A stretch of DNA of 64,000 bases from Fodinibius salicampi (GTDB lineage Bacteria; Bacteroidota; Rhodothermia; Balneolales; Balneolaceae), in contig NZ_BAABRS010000003.1 in NCBI RefSeq assembly GCF_039545095.1, positions 496,001-560,000 of the forward strand, read 5' to 3'. Below are positions 45,880 through 55,188 of the stretch, piece by piece. The first letter of the stretch is position 1; every line of letters starts with the position of its first letter. A program made the position numbers and the translations under genes. The notes beneath the pieces were generated by a model, which worked only from the letters and a program-made list of their open reading frames with translations, was not told the DNA's origin and made no database searches.

Positions 45880-47211
45880 CTAATTGGTTTTTGATTTAAT
45901 TGCACCTTGGTTTTGATGACTCATTATTTTGAACCAATCAATATTCCTTGTCAAGAACATGACCAATGCCAATATTACAAATAATCCCAAACTACCCATC
46001 AGCAGCGCATAATCCTGCAACTGCATCAAGATGTATAAATACCCATAGAGAATGACTAAGACCCCAAAGACAATGCCTGTCTTAAGTTTATCTGATAAAA
46101 CACTATAAGAGTAGATTGTAATCAATAGTATAATTGCTGCTGAGGCTAATAGATACGCAACTTTAAAAACAAGGTATTCGGAGATAGCAAGCAAGAGTGT
46201 ATAAAAAACCAAAAGCGCCAAACCGATCAAGAGGTATTGTACAGGATGGATAACTCTTTTACTCAACAGCTCAATCATAAAAAATGTCAAGAATGTTAGT
46301 GAAATAAACATGATTGCATATTTAGCTGTACGCATTGTTTTTTGGTACTCATCCACCGAAAGCAGAAGATCGACCCCAAATGCAGAATCTGATATTCGCT
46401 GATTTGCCCCCACCCATTGTTGTGGAAAATTTCGATTCAAGTGCAACACATTCCACGCAGCATTAAACCCGGATGAGTTTATTTCTCTGTCGGCGGGTAA
46501 GAAGTTGCCGGTAAAGCTTGGATTGGGCCAGCCGGATGTAAGTTGAACATTCGTCTGTTCTCCAACTGGCGTAAAGAGCAAGCCTGAACTTCCATTCAGG
46601 TTTATTTCAAAATTAAAGTGAGATTTCTTGCCGGCGATAAGTTCGGGTGAAATAGAAATACCTGATTCCAGCACATCATTAGATTCTATTCCCGGATTAG
46701 CGGTGTATTCTTCATTATCCCAGTTAATTATAATGGCCTCTTTAATGCCGGTCATATCAGAAATACCAACCGAAACAAATGCCTCTTCAATCATAAAATC
46801 TTCTGGTGGTATGTTTAAACTACTGGGCACTATGGATGCAAAGTTACCGGAGATTGAAAGACTGCTATTATAGACAATGACTTTATAAATACCACGATAG
46901 CGCTCCTCGGGGACAATGGAGCCTTCAATACTCAAATCCTCTGGTAAAAAATGTGCGTAACGGATAGCTTGTTCAACCTCATCATCATTTCCAAAGTAAT
47001 ACCTATAGGGAACACTGATGACAGGACCTGTAATTTTTTGACCCTTTCCCCATTTTTGACTGACTTCCTCTACAACAGAATCTCTTCGACTTTCCCGCTC
47101 TGAAATTAAATCCTGAATTAAGAATGATGGAATTAGAAGTACAAGCGTAAGGAATGCAATGATGGATAACCGAGCACCTATTGAGTGTTTTAAATTTAAA
47201 AATGACATCAT
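45880..47211 (-). CDS. creD: CreD family inner membrane protein
   Basis: A 443-residue inner-membrane protein of the CreD (cell-envelope integrity, colicin tolerance) family. One N-terminal helix (ARLSIIAFLTLVLLIPSFLI) is followed by a large periplasmic domain with the family segments QKITGPVISVPY and RYAHFLPEDLSIEGSIVPEERYRGIYKV. A C-terminal bundle of about six helices completes it. The start is the ATG at 47211 with AGGA upstream; the longer frame overlaps the previous gene. In this phylum creD often sits with a winged-helix regulator, as here (48129-48428). Its activity is unknown. Confidence 0.92.
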   Translation of the reverse strand: MMSFLNLKHSIGARLSIIAFLTLVLLIPSFLIQDLISERESRRDSVVEEVSQKWGKGQKITGPVISVPYRYYFGNDDEVEQAIRYAHFLPEDLSIEGSIVPEERYRGIYKVIVYNSSLSISGNFASIVPSSLNIPPEDFMIEEAFVSVGISDMTGIKEAIIINWDNEEYTANPGIESNDVLESGISISPELIAGKKSHFNFEINLNGSSGLLFTPVGEQTNVQLTSGWPNPSFTGNFLPADREINSSGFNAAWNVLHLNRNFPQQWVGANQRISDSAFGVDLLLSVDEYQKTMRTAKYAIMFISLTFLTFFMIELLSKRVIHPVQYLLIGLALLVFYTLLLAISEYLVFKVAYLLASAAIILLITIYSYSVLSDKLKTGIVFGVLVILYGYLYILMQLQDYALLMGSLGLFVILALVMFLTRNIDWFKIMSHQNQGAIKSKTN

Positions 47212-47218
47212 ATTAATC

Positions 47219-47806
47219 CTACATATTTTCGTTCGGTGGTATCTGCCCTTGCTCAGCGTACCGAAATAAGAGTGCGGATACGACAAATAAGGTGATGAAA
47301 AATCCATTTACCCCCATGATGTGGAATAGAGTGCTGGGAGAGGTCTGGTAAAAACCACTGATAAGAGCAATAACAGTGATCAAGGCCTGAGCTAGAGCCA
47401 TGGCAAACATTGTACGTATCATCCCCTGTGGTTGAAAACGAGCACTTAGACCGCCGATAATTCCCACAGCGATTACCCCGAAGTACATCACATTAAAGGG
47501 GTTATCTTCCGACCCTATAATACCAACGGCAGCATTCACCCAAATGAGGAACAGTCCTGTAAAAAGTGCAAAACCGACGGCTACCCGGTAAGCGGAATTG
47601 GCTGCCTTTCGTGTTGCCAGTATCCGCGTTACCAGTATGTACATGATTCCCGTACCAAAGAGCAGGCCACCGGCAAAAATAAAATCGCTTAACGTCCAAT
47701 GCACTTCATTTGTGAACTGCATTGCTACTAAGGGTATCAATAATATTAATACAGTTGTAAATGCAAGAGCGGCGATGGGTTGATATAATTTTTGATTGGT
47801 GTTCAT
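47219..47806 (-). CDS. Multi-pass membrane protein, creD operon
   Basis: A 195-residue protein with about six transmembrane helices and no catalytic motif (AALAFTTVLILLIPLVAM, DFIFAGGLLFGTGIMYILV, VMYFGVIAVGIIGGL and MFAMALAQALITVIALISG). It ends 8 bases before the creD start, so the two are translationally close and probably function together at the envelope. I do not recognise a named family. Confidence 0.8.
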   Translation of the reverse strand: MNTNQKLYQPIAALAFTTVLILLIPLVAMQFTNEVHWTLSDFIFAGGLLFGTGIMYILVTRILATRKAANSAYRVAVGFALFTGLFLIWVNAAVGIIGSEDNPFNVMYFGVIAVGIIGGLSARFQPQGMIRTMFAMALAQALITVIALISGFYQTSPSTLFHIMGVNGFFITLFVVSALLFRYAEQGQIPPNENM

Positions 47807-47876
47807 GTGTATTACCTCTATTCATTTTATTGTTATTTAAAAGTACTTTGAGTTACAAAGTTCAGGACTAAAAAAA

Positions 47877-48089
47877 TTATCCTTTTCCGTCCTTTAACTG
47901 GATTTTGTATCGGGTATAAAAATACCATCCGGCCCCAAAAATAGTGAGAAAGAGGGGGATAGCTCCTGGTTCACTATCCGCATAAATTTTCCCTGCCATT
48001 AATACGGTCCCGACCGCAATGATTACTACCGATAATCTTGTTTGTATTTTTAGCTTTTTACTGTTTTTCATTTTTATTGATGTTTCCAT
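47877..48089 (-). CDS. Small two-helix membrane protein, creD operon
   Basis: A 70-residue protein with two hydrophobic segments (TRLSVVIIAVGTVLMAGKI and AIPLFLTIFGAGWYFYTRY) separated by an acidic turn. It is in line with the regulator and creD genes. A second in-frame ATG (codon 7) is possible as the start. No family is recognised. Confidence 0.65.
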   Translation of the reverse strand: METSIKMKNSKKLKIQTRLSVVIIAVGTVLMAGKIYADSEPGAIPLFLTIFGAGWYFYTRYKIQLKDGKG

Positions 48090-48128
48090 TCGTTAGTTGT
48101 ATGAGTTAAAACTGAGATTTTTTTATCA

Positions 48129-48428
48129 TTACTTTTGTGATCTGATAATTTCTTCCAGCACGTTAAGATGCTCGTCAAATGCTGCCTTTCCCTCTTCGGT
48201 CATGTAATATTTAGTGTTGGGCTTGTTGTCTATAAAAGACTTTTCCACTCCAATAAACTCTTCTTTTTCTAATTTTTTGAGGTGCGTTGCCAGGTTACCG
48301 TCGGTCACATCCAGATATTCCTTCAATGATGTGAAATCGAGTGTATCATTTACAGCTAACGCTGCCATGATACCCAGCCGCACACGACTCTCGAACGCCT
48401 TATGTAAATCATCGATAGATACTTTCAT
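48129..48428 (-). CDS. Winged-helix transcriptional regulator of the creD operon
   Basis: A 99-residue single winged helix (HTH_34/DUF-type regulator; the recognition region is FTSLKEYLDVTDGNLATHLKKLEKEEFIGVEK, followed by a wing TKYYMTEEGKAAFDEHL). The protein belongs to the PadR/MarR-like compact regulators that in this phylum accompany membrane-protein operons. It overlaps nothing and lies 12 bases after the end of the 208-residue membrane-protein gene, so it is in the same transcript and probably represses it. Confidence 0.9.
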   Translation of the reverse strand: MKVSIDDLHKAFESRVRLGIMAALAVNDTLDFTSLKEYLDVTDGNLATHLKKLEKEEFIGVEKSFIDNKPNTKYYMTEEGKAAFDEHLNVLEEIIRSQK

Positions 48429-48440
48429 TGATAGATATTT

Positions 48441-49067
48441 TCACCGTTCGTACCTGAAATGCATGTAAATACCGTAAATAATGTGAGCTACTCCAAAACC
48501 GATAGCCCACAAAAACAACCCATACTCAATAAACCAGACGCTCACCAATCCCAAACCTATCTGGATCAACCCCAAAAACTTCACGTCTTTATAAGTGAAT
48601 TTACTGGCGCTATACAGAGCGAGACCATAAAACAGCAGCGTAAATGGGGCAATCAATCCTACTAAACCTTTTGAAAGTAGAATCACTATTAAAACCCCAC
48701 CTGCTGCTAAGGGAACAGCCATATTGACTATCATCTGCCTTGATGTGGCATTCCATGCTTTTTCACCCCGCTTTTTTGCCTTCTTCCAGGAAAGCAGAAT
48801 GGCCGTTCCCACAGCAAGTACTAATACTGACAGGGCCACAATCACAACTTGCGGTAGGTAAGGAAAAAGTCCCCCTGAGCCTGTAGTTAGCAAAATAATG
48901 TCATGGGGATTAAAATTATATACACTATAAACAACCCAAACGCCTACAAGGGCATAAATACCCGCCATGATGCCTGCCAACCCGGAAAGCGATAGAAATT
49001 TGGTTGACCGCTCCATCATCGAGCGTATTTCTGTTAAATCCTGAATATAATCCCGTTCTTCTTTCAT
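48441..49067 (-). CDS. Six-helix membrane protein, first gene of the creD operon
   Basis: A 208-residue protein with a short acidic cytoplasmic N-terminus (EERDYIQDLTEIRSMMERS) and six transmembrane helices (LSGLAGIMAGIYALVGVWVV, PQVVIVALSVLVLAVGTAIL, AVPLAAGGVLIVILLSKGLV, LIAPFTLLFYGLALYSA, LIQIGLGLVSVWFIEYGLFLW). Proteins of this kind commonly sit next to the winged-helix gene in Bacteroidota. A consensus promoter lies just upstream at 49086-49116. No activity can be assigned. Confidence 0.8.
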   Translation of the reverse strand: MKEERDYIQDLTEIRSMMERSTKFLSLSGLAGIMAGIYALVGVWVVYSVYNFNPHDIILLTTGSGGLFPYLPQVVIVALSVLVLAVGTAILLSWKKAKKRGEKAWNATSRQMIVNMAVPLAAGGVLIVILLSKGLVGLIAPFTLLFYGLALYSASKFTYKDVKFLGLIQIGLGLVSVWFIEYGLFLWAIGFGVAHIIYGIYMHFRYER

Positions 49068-49085
49068 ACAAAGTACTTTTTATTT

Positions 49086-49116
49086 CAAAGTTAATACAGA
49101 AATTACTCTTATACAA
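49086..49116 (-). promoter_or_regulatory. Bacteroidota-type promoter of the creD operon
   Basis: Read on the minus strand: TTG (49116-49114), a 20-base spacer, and TAACTTTG (49093-49086), an exact match to the -7 box TAnnTTTG. It lies 18 bases before the ATG at 49067. Confidence 0.75.
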
Positions 49117-49328
49117 TAGTTTATAAAAATTTAATTGATGATTTTTCGTTTTCCCTGCCAGATAAACGAATACCAGGTCTTACAACGCCTACCCTCAACC
49201 ACCTTAAGGTTATTATTCAACTTAAAACGATGGGAGTACATAGTTCTGAGAATTGATTGATTCGTGATTTTTAATTATTGTCATTTAATTTTACTACTAT
49301 AAAGCCTCAATTTACTAGCCAGTTATCT

Positions 49329-50966
49329 ATGGGGATACGGGTTTCTCTTCTAAGTATTCTTTCAATCGGACTACTTCTGGCAAGTTGTGCTAATCAGAAG
49401 TCTGATCAACTGCAGGAAATTGCCCAATGGGGGCGATGGGAATACACCCTTACGGCCGAAGAACCGGTTGATCAGGAAATCGATCTGAAGCTTACTGTCG
49501 AATTGACTTCTCCATCTGGGAATACAGACCAAGTGCCTAGCTTTTGGGATGGCGATAGCTTGTAGAAAGTACGATTCATGCCCGACGAGACCGGAACCTG
49601 GAAATTTCAGACTAAGTCACAACCTGAAGTTAATGGCCTCGACGGCATAACAGGGCAGTTTGCTGTAGTTGAAGCCGACACTTCGAACCCATTGCTAAAG
49701 CACGGAGCTGTACAAGTTTCAGAAAACAATCGCTATCTTACGTATGCTGACGGAACGCCTTTTTTCTGGCTGATGGATACGGCATGGAACGGCGCCCTGA
49801 AATCTACTGAACAAAACTGGGAGACATACCTCGATGATCGCCTTTCCAAATATTTTACAGGTATTCAGTTTGTAACGACCCAGTGGCGGGCAGCACATAC
49901 CGACCGCCAGGGACAGACAGCCTACAGTGGGTATGAGGATATCAAAATTAATCCCGGGTTTTTCCAACGTCTGGATGAACGAGTGAATACCATCAATGAA
50001 AAGGGGCTATTAGCTGCTCCGGTTGTGCTCTGGGCACTCGGTGATAAAGAGGAAGTGCCCGGTAAGCTGCCTGAAGATCAAGCTATTAAACTAGGCCGGT
50101 ACATCACAGCTCGATATGGCGCCCATCATGTCGCTTGGTTTTTGGCAGGGGATGAAAATTTCTCTGAAGAAAGTGGCGAACGATGGAGAAGAATCGGGGA
50201 TGCTGTATTCCGGGAACCACAGCACGAGGCTCTTGCTACGGTCCATCCCCAGGGACGACAATGGTACCTGGAAGAGTTCCGTGATAAAAGCTGGTACGAT
50301 TTTATCATTTATCAAAGTAGTCACGGTGGGGGACCGGAAACAATAGGATGGATTCACTCTGGGCCTCCTGCACAGAATTACAATAATGAACCCATCTTAC
50401 CGGTCATAAATTCTGAGCCAGGATACGAAGACCACATAGCCTGGGAGCGCGATGAGCGACACACCGCCTTTGATATCCGCCAACAGGCCTACTACAGTCT
50501 CTTGAGTTCACCAACGGCCGGTGTATCCTACGGTGCTCATGGGGTATGGAGCTGGGAGACCAAACCTTCGGAGCCACTCAATCACAAAGGATCCGGAATT
50601 GCTAAACCGTGGGACGGGGCTATGGAGCTGCCTGGCAGTGAAGACCTGAAACACCTTGCCAACCTTTTTAAATCGGCGGAGTGGTGGACCCTACGTCCTG
50701 ACCAAAAACTGCTCTCATCACAGCCCGGGGGAGACGATCCCACAAAATATGTGGCTACAGCCAGTGCTACCGATGGTGACTTTGCTATTATTTACCTGCC
50801 GGAGGGCGGGAAAGTTACGCTGGAGACGGACCAGCTTGCATCGGAGTTAAAGGGGGAGTGGATGAATCCACGTGACGGCAGCCGACAGGAGGCCCAATTC
50901 AACGGTTCCGGGACCTATGAGGCACCAAATAGTGAGGATTGGGTACTGTATCTTCATAAAAATTAA
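49329..50966 (+). pseudogene. DUF5060/DUF4038 glycosidase-like lipoprotein gene with an in-frame TAG
   Basis: Both parts share one reading frame. From the ATG at 49329 comes a lipoprotein signal (GLLLASC) and the first half of a DUF5060 beta-sandwich. At 49563-49565 the frame meets TAG, between DGDSL and KVRFMPDETGTWKF. It then runs without a break to 50966 through a DUF4038-type TIM barrel (GH140-like; TPFFWLMDTAWNGALKST, GLLAAPVVLWALGD, YGAHHVAWFLAGDENF) and a C-terminal sandwich. The family usually has Trp at the stop position, so a single TGG-to-TAG change explains it. This could be a true nonsense mutation, a suppressed stop, or a sequencing error. Translation might restart at the ATG at 49578, but without a signal peptide. 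Confidence 0.85.
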
Positions 50967-51243
50967 GATTCATCTCTTGGACAGTATTAAATAGCTTAAT
51001 TGTTTTCTTTTTTTGAGTTGGCTAAATCTTTTTTTTACAGAAATATACTCCTCCCTCTTTCATTTACATAAATAACAATACTAACAATTTCCATTCTCTG
51101 ATGCTTTAAGCAGGGAAAATATAGAACATTTTCTCTTATTTAGGGACTCTCACATCATAAGAGTATTGGTTAAATTAAACGAATTGACTATATATATTAT
51201 ATCTGATTCAATAATTTAGGGATATTAAAATAATGGGGGAGTT

Positions 51244-52683
51244 ATGAATCAAAAATTAATTCTATTTATCCATGGTCTAGGTGGAAGGGGCGAGGAAACG
51301 TGGCAGCATAATAGTTCGGGGTTTTTAGATTTAATAAAAAATGATGAAAATCTCTCTACTCAATATGATGTTGGTTATTATGAATACCCGACCACTTTAT
51401 TTAGAATACCTTTCTTTAGCCAAGCACCCAAAATCCAGACCTTATCTGATGGTTTAAGGACTCAGATTAATAACCTTTACTCAAGTTATACATCTATTGT
51501 TCTGGTTTGCCATAGCTTGGGTGGATTAATTGCTCGCCAGTACCTGGTTGAAGAAATACAAAATAACAAGGTTCTGAGAATTGAAAAACTACTCTTGTAT
51601 GCCGTTCCAAATAATGGGGCTCAGCTTGCTTCAATAGCAAAGTTTATTACATGGCGACATAATCAACTTTCTCAATTATGTAAAAAGTCCGCTTTCATTA
51701 AAACCCTCAATGAGGAATGGGCTCGATTAAATGTCGAAGAACAAATAGACATTAAATACATAGTCGCCGGAATAGATGCTGTTGTTCAGGAAAAAAGTGC
51801 TAAAAGTTTTTGGGGGAATCAAAGAGTCGAAACTATAGTGGACAAGGGACATATAAATCTTGTTAAACCTACCAGTAATGATGATTTGAGCTTCGTTTTA
51901 CTGAAAAATTTTATTGATCAAACAAGATCAAATGTAATCACATTTGACCTTTCTCATGGTCAAGAAAATTGGGACAGCTATAAAGAATTTATTGACGGTT
52001 TTTCAGAAGAAAAACTTGAAGTTAAATCAGATCTACTAAATGAGCGAAGCCAAATTGACCGATCATCCGTAATGTTTTTTGCTCCTCCTTTTGAATCACA
52101 AATCTTAGATAGAGAAGCAGAATACATCAAAACATGGGTCTATGAAGGAGGGGGATTATTTTTAATGGGATATTATGCCGCTGACACCCATCATGGTGGG
52201 AATCCAAGTCGCATTGCCAGGGAGTTCGGTTATAGTTTTGGGGATGATCTGGTAGCTCCTAATGATATCAATAAAAATAAAATTCGCGTTCATGTTAATG
52301 TACTGGATGATAAGTATGCTGTTAAGCTTGAGGTAGAAGATATTGATCATGCAATAACAAAAGATGTAAATAAGATAGGTTTCATATCTTCATGCACCAT
52401 AAATACAGACTTTGGGAGCAGAGAGTTAGTTTTAACATTAAATAGTCCATCAAATTCCAGGATTTGGGATCCAGAAGGACCAATCGGACCTAAAGAGTAC
52501 AAAAGAAGAACAATCCATACTTGGAATGTTAGGGAAACGGCTTCTGTACCTCTTTTAATAGCTTTTGAATATGGGAAGGGCAGAGTTGTGCTATCCAGTA
52601 GTTGGAAAATTACTACTTTAAAATATGGGGATAATCCACAATTAGTAAAAAATATAGTCGGCTGGCTATCAAATACCGATTAA
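51244..52683 (+). CDS. Alpha/beta-hydrolase (SERAC1-like) fused to a GATase-like (DUF4350/ThuA-type) domain
   Basis: A 479-residue cytoplasmic protein. Residues 1-225 form a PGAP1/SERAC1-like serine hydrolase: oxyanion-type start FIHGLGGRGEETW, nucleophile Ser91 in CHSLGG, and catalytic His203 in DKGHINLVKPTSNDD, a tail typical of stand-alone or effector esterases. Residues about 230-479 form a class I glutamine-amidotransferase-like domain (ITFDLSHGQENW, EYIKTWVYEGGGLFLMGYY, LLIAFEYGKGRVVLSSSW) without a visible catalytic Cys. A strong GGGGGAG lies just before the ATG. The gene is AT-richer than its neighbours and stands alone, which suggests recent acquisition. No signal peptide is visible. 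The role is unknown; an esterase effector is one reading. Confidence 0.75.
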   Translation: MNQKLILFIHGLGGRGEETWQHNSSGFLDLIKNDENLSTQYDVGYYEYPTTLFRIPFFSQAPKIQTLSDGLRTQINNLYSSYTSIVLVCHSLGGLIARQYLVEEIQNNKVLRIEKLLLYAVPNNGAQLASIAKFITWRHNQLSQLCKKSAFIKTLNEEWARLNVEEQIDIKYIVAGIDAVVQEKSAKSFWGNQRVETIVDKGHINLVKPTSNDDLSFVLLKNFIDQTRSNVITFDLSHGQENWDSYKEFIDGFSEEKLEVKSDLLNERSQIDRSSVMFFAPPFESQILDREAEYIKTWVYEGGGLFLMGYYAADTHHGGNPSRIAREFGYSFGDDLVAPNDINKNKIRVHVNVLDDKYAVKLEVEDIDHAITKDVNKIGFISSCTINTDFGSRELVLTLNSPSNSRIWDPEGPIGPKEYKRRTIHTWNVRETASVPLLIAFEYGKGRVVLSSSWKITTLKYGDNPQLVKNIVGWLSNTD

Positions 52684-53009
52684 ATTATTAATAACATGAT
52701 TTATTGGGATGATGTTAATGGTGTTTTTAAAGTATGCCTACCGGGGTGACACCATCGTAGCAATCCAGGAATAAATGGTTTAGATAAACTGCGCTTATTT
52801 ACCTACTAAATACTCGGTTGGTATTAATTCTACTGATGGGTTCGCTGGCATCCACTGGCGGATTCAAATAAGGAAGGAGGGTCGACTTTAGCAAAAAATT
52901 CCGTAATTTAATTAGTAATTATAAGGAGGGACGGGTTCGAAGTTTATTATGCCAAACCCAATAGACTCCCAGCGAATATATTCAAAGATTATAAGTGACA
53001 GGCTATTTT
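52684..53009 (+). other. Intergenic region with no recognised gene
   Basis: Holds short stretches that look like gene debris (for example an 18-codon frame starting ATG at about 52719) and two GGAGGG runs. A tRNA-like GGGTTCGAA is present, but no cloverleaf forms around it. I cannot name any feature here. Confidence 0.4.
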
Positions 53010-54938
53010 ATGGAAAAGGGAAGCAACCAGGTACAGAAATCTTCTAAGCATTCAAAAACGTTAGGACCCGTTGAGAGCCTTGAACAATATTTGACCTCGG
53101 ATTGGTGGAAACGAATTTTTAATTCCATGTACTTAAAAACAGATGCCGATGTTGTGGAAGATCCTCGAATTACTGAAAAGGAGGTAACCACCTTCCACGA
53201 AATTCTCAATATCGAGGATGGAAATACTATTTTAGATCTTGCCTGCGGACAAGGACGTCATCTTATAGAACTGGCTACCCGAGGAAGTTATAACTTATTC
53301 GGATTAGATCGCTCACGTTACCTGATCCAAAGAGCCAGGAGGATCTCAAAGGAAAAAGGACTGTCCATTGCCTTTAAAGAAGGAGATATAAGGAAATTGC
53401 CATATCCTGCTGATTCCTTTGATTATGTAACAAATCTCGGCAATAGCTTTGGGTATTTCGAAACCCTTGATGATGATATTAAAATACTTGAGGAGATATT
53501 CCGAGTATTGAAGCCCGGAGGAAAAGTATTACTGGATATTGCCGACGGTAGCTATATAAGGGAAAACTTTACCCCAAGAAGTTGGGAATGGATTGATGAT
53601 AAGCATTTTGTTTGCAGGGAACGATCATTGGCGCAAGATAATGAACGGCTCATCACAAGGGAAATCATTACACATAGCGAAAAAGGGGTGATCGTTGATC
53701 AATTTTATGCGGAGCGGCTATACACAAAAGAACAGTTGTCCGACCTTATTGAAAGAGCAAATTTCCAAAAGGTAAGTTTTCACGGAAATACCAAACCTGA
53801 GTCCCTCCGCGATCAAGACCTGGGCATGATGGAGCAGCGGTTTATCCTCACAGCCAACGCGGTTAAGGAACGGACGTCCCAGAAAAACCAGAAAAAAGTG
53901 CGAAACGTGGTTGTGGTGATGGGTGACCCTTCTCTCAGGGACGCCGTTAAACCGGATGCAGTATTTGATTCGGATGATTTTGATACCATTGAAAAGCTTG
54001 TAGAAGCACTTAATAAATTAGATAATTATAAGTTTAACTATCTGAATAATCACAAAACGTTGGTTTCGGATTTACAACAAATACAGGATAAAGCGGATAT
54101 TGTTTTGAACTTATGTGATGAGGGGTTTGAAAATGATGCGACCAAAGAATTGCATATCCCTTCTCTTCTGGAGATGCTCAACATCCCTTATACGGGATCA
54201 AATCCCCAGACGCTGGCCTACTGCTATGACAAATCACTTATAAGAGGCATCGCTACCGAAGTGGATGTGCCTGTTGCCGATGCTTTTGTCATAACGGAAA
54301 ACGAAAAGTTATTTGAACTTAATGTTCCTTTTCCGGTCATTGCCAAGCCTAATTTCGGCGATTCAAGTTTTGGAATTACAAAAAATAATGTGGCCCATTC
54401 AGTCGAGGAGCTTGCAGATGCCATATATAGAATACGGAAACAGTTTGGGTATGCCAAACCAATACTGATTGAAGAATTTTTAACCGGTGCTGAACTGTCC
54501 GTCGGTGTTGTCGGAAATACGGAAAAATACACTGTGCTACCCATCATTGAAGAGGACTATTCTAATTTGCCTGACCACCTGCCCAAAATATGCGGCTACG
54601 AAGCGAAATGGTTACCGGATTCTCCCTATATGAACGCCCTGAAATCTATTCCGGCCTCCATACCGCCACATACGGAACAGGCACTCATTCACCACAGTCT
54701 CAAGCTATTTAAAAGATTAGACTGCAGAGACTATTGCCGTTTCGATTGGAGATTAAACAGTAAGGGAGAACCAAAGCTTTTAGAAGTAAATCCAAATCCC
54801 GGATGGTGCTGGGACGGCCATTTAGCTAAGATGTGTAGTCTTGCTGAAATGGATTATTCACAAATGCTTGGGGCAATATTAGACGCGGCAGCAATGCGAC
54901 TTAATCCGAGAAATTATCCGAAGATAAATGTAGATTAA
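53010..54938 (+). CDS. Methyltransferase fused to D-Ala-D-Ala-ligase-like ATP-grasp enzyme
   Basis: A 642-residue fusion. Residues 60-285 are a SAM methyltransferase (motif I ILDLACGQGRHLIELA at 74-89, acidic residue in LFGLD, VLKPGGKVLLDIADG at 166-180). Residues 298-628 are an ATP-grasp ligase like D-Ala-D-Ala ligase: substrate-domain IPYTGSNPQTLAYCYDKSL, FPVIAKPNFGDSSFGI (ATP-binding Lys), ILIEEFLTGAELSV, and the metal site LLEVNPNPGW at 590-599. Together they suggest methylation plus ATP-dependent amide or ester bond formation on a small molecule or peptide. The GTG at 52995 is an alternative start, but the ATG at 53010 has better spacing to AGG. No other biosynthetic genes surround it. 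Confidence 0.85.
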   Translation: MEKGSNQVQKSSKHSKTLGPVESLEQYLTSDWWKRIFNSMYLKTDADVVEDPRITEKEVTTFHEILNIEDGNTILDLACGQGRHLIELATRGSYNLFGLDRSRYLIQRARRISKEKGLSIAFKEGDIRKLPYPADSFDYVTNLGNSFGYFETLDDDIKILEEIFRVLKPGGKVLLDIADGSYIRENFTPRSWEWIDDKHFVCRERSLAQDNERLITREIITHSEKGVIVDQFYAERLYTKEQLSDLIERANFQKVSFHGNTKPESLRDQDLGMMEQRFILTANAVKERTSQKNQKKVRNVVVVMGDPSLRDAVKPDAVFDSDDFDTIEKLVEALNKLDNYKFNYLNNHKTLVSDLQQIQDKADIVLNLCDEGFENDATKELHIPSLLEMLNIPYTGSNPQTLAYCYDKSLIRGIATEVDVPVADAFVITENEKLFELNVPFPVIAKPNFGDSSFGITKNNVAHSVEELADAIYRIRKQFGYAKPILIEEFLTGAELSVGVVGNTEKYTVLPIIEEDYSNLPDHLPKICGYEAKWLPDSPYMNALKSIPASIPPHTEQALIHHSLKLFKRLDCRDYCRFDWRLNSKGEPKLLEVNPNPGWCWDGHLAKMCSLAEMDYSQMLGAILDAAAMRLNPRNYPKINVD

Positions 54939-55150
54939 CGTACGTCTGGTATACTCATATCTGCTTTTGATGTTGTATATAACCCATAAAAGTCAGAAAA
55001 ATTATCCGGATATTTAAATTCTGCCATTAACCCTTCCGGCTTTCAAGGGGTCTTCAAGAAAGACGGGAAAACCGGGCGAGTAATTACTGAGACAGCAGTA
55101 CACGTCAATGCAATGAAAACAAACGTAATTAACCCTTTTAGCGTCCCCAT
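54935..55150 (-). pseudogene. Possible small TM-protein gene or remnant with in-frame TGA
   Basis: From the ATG at 55150 a frame encodes 35 residues with one hydrophobic segment (GLITFVFIALTCTAVSVI) and meets TGA at 55045-55043. The same frame then stays open for 36 more codons to a TAA that overlaps the ligase stop. It lies 38 bases downstream of the SRPBCC gene on the same strand. It could be a real 35-residue membrane peptide, a decayed gene, or chance. Confidence 0.25.
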
Positions 55151-55188
55151 TTTATTTATCCCACACCGAGTTGTTGTATGGGGAGCGG

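Noticed and set aside
52890-52990. tRNA-like GGGTTCGAA motif
   Set aside because: No acceptor, D or anticodon stems can be drawn around it.
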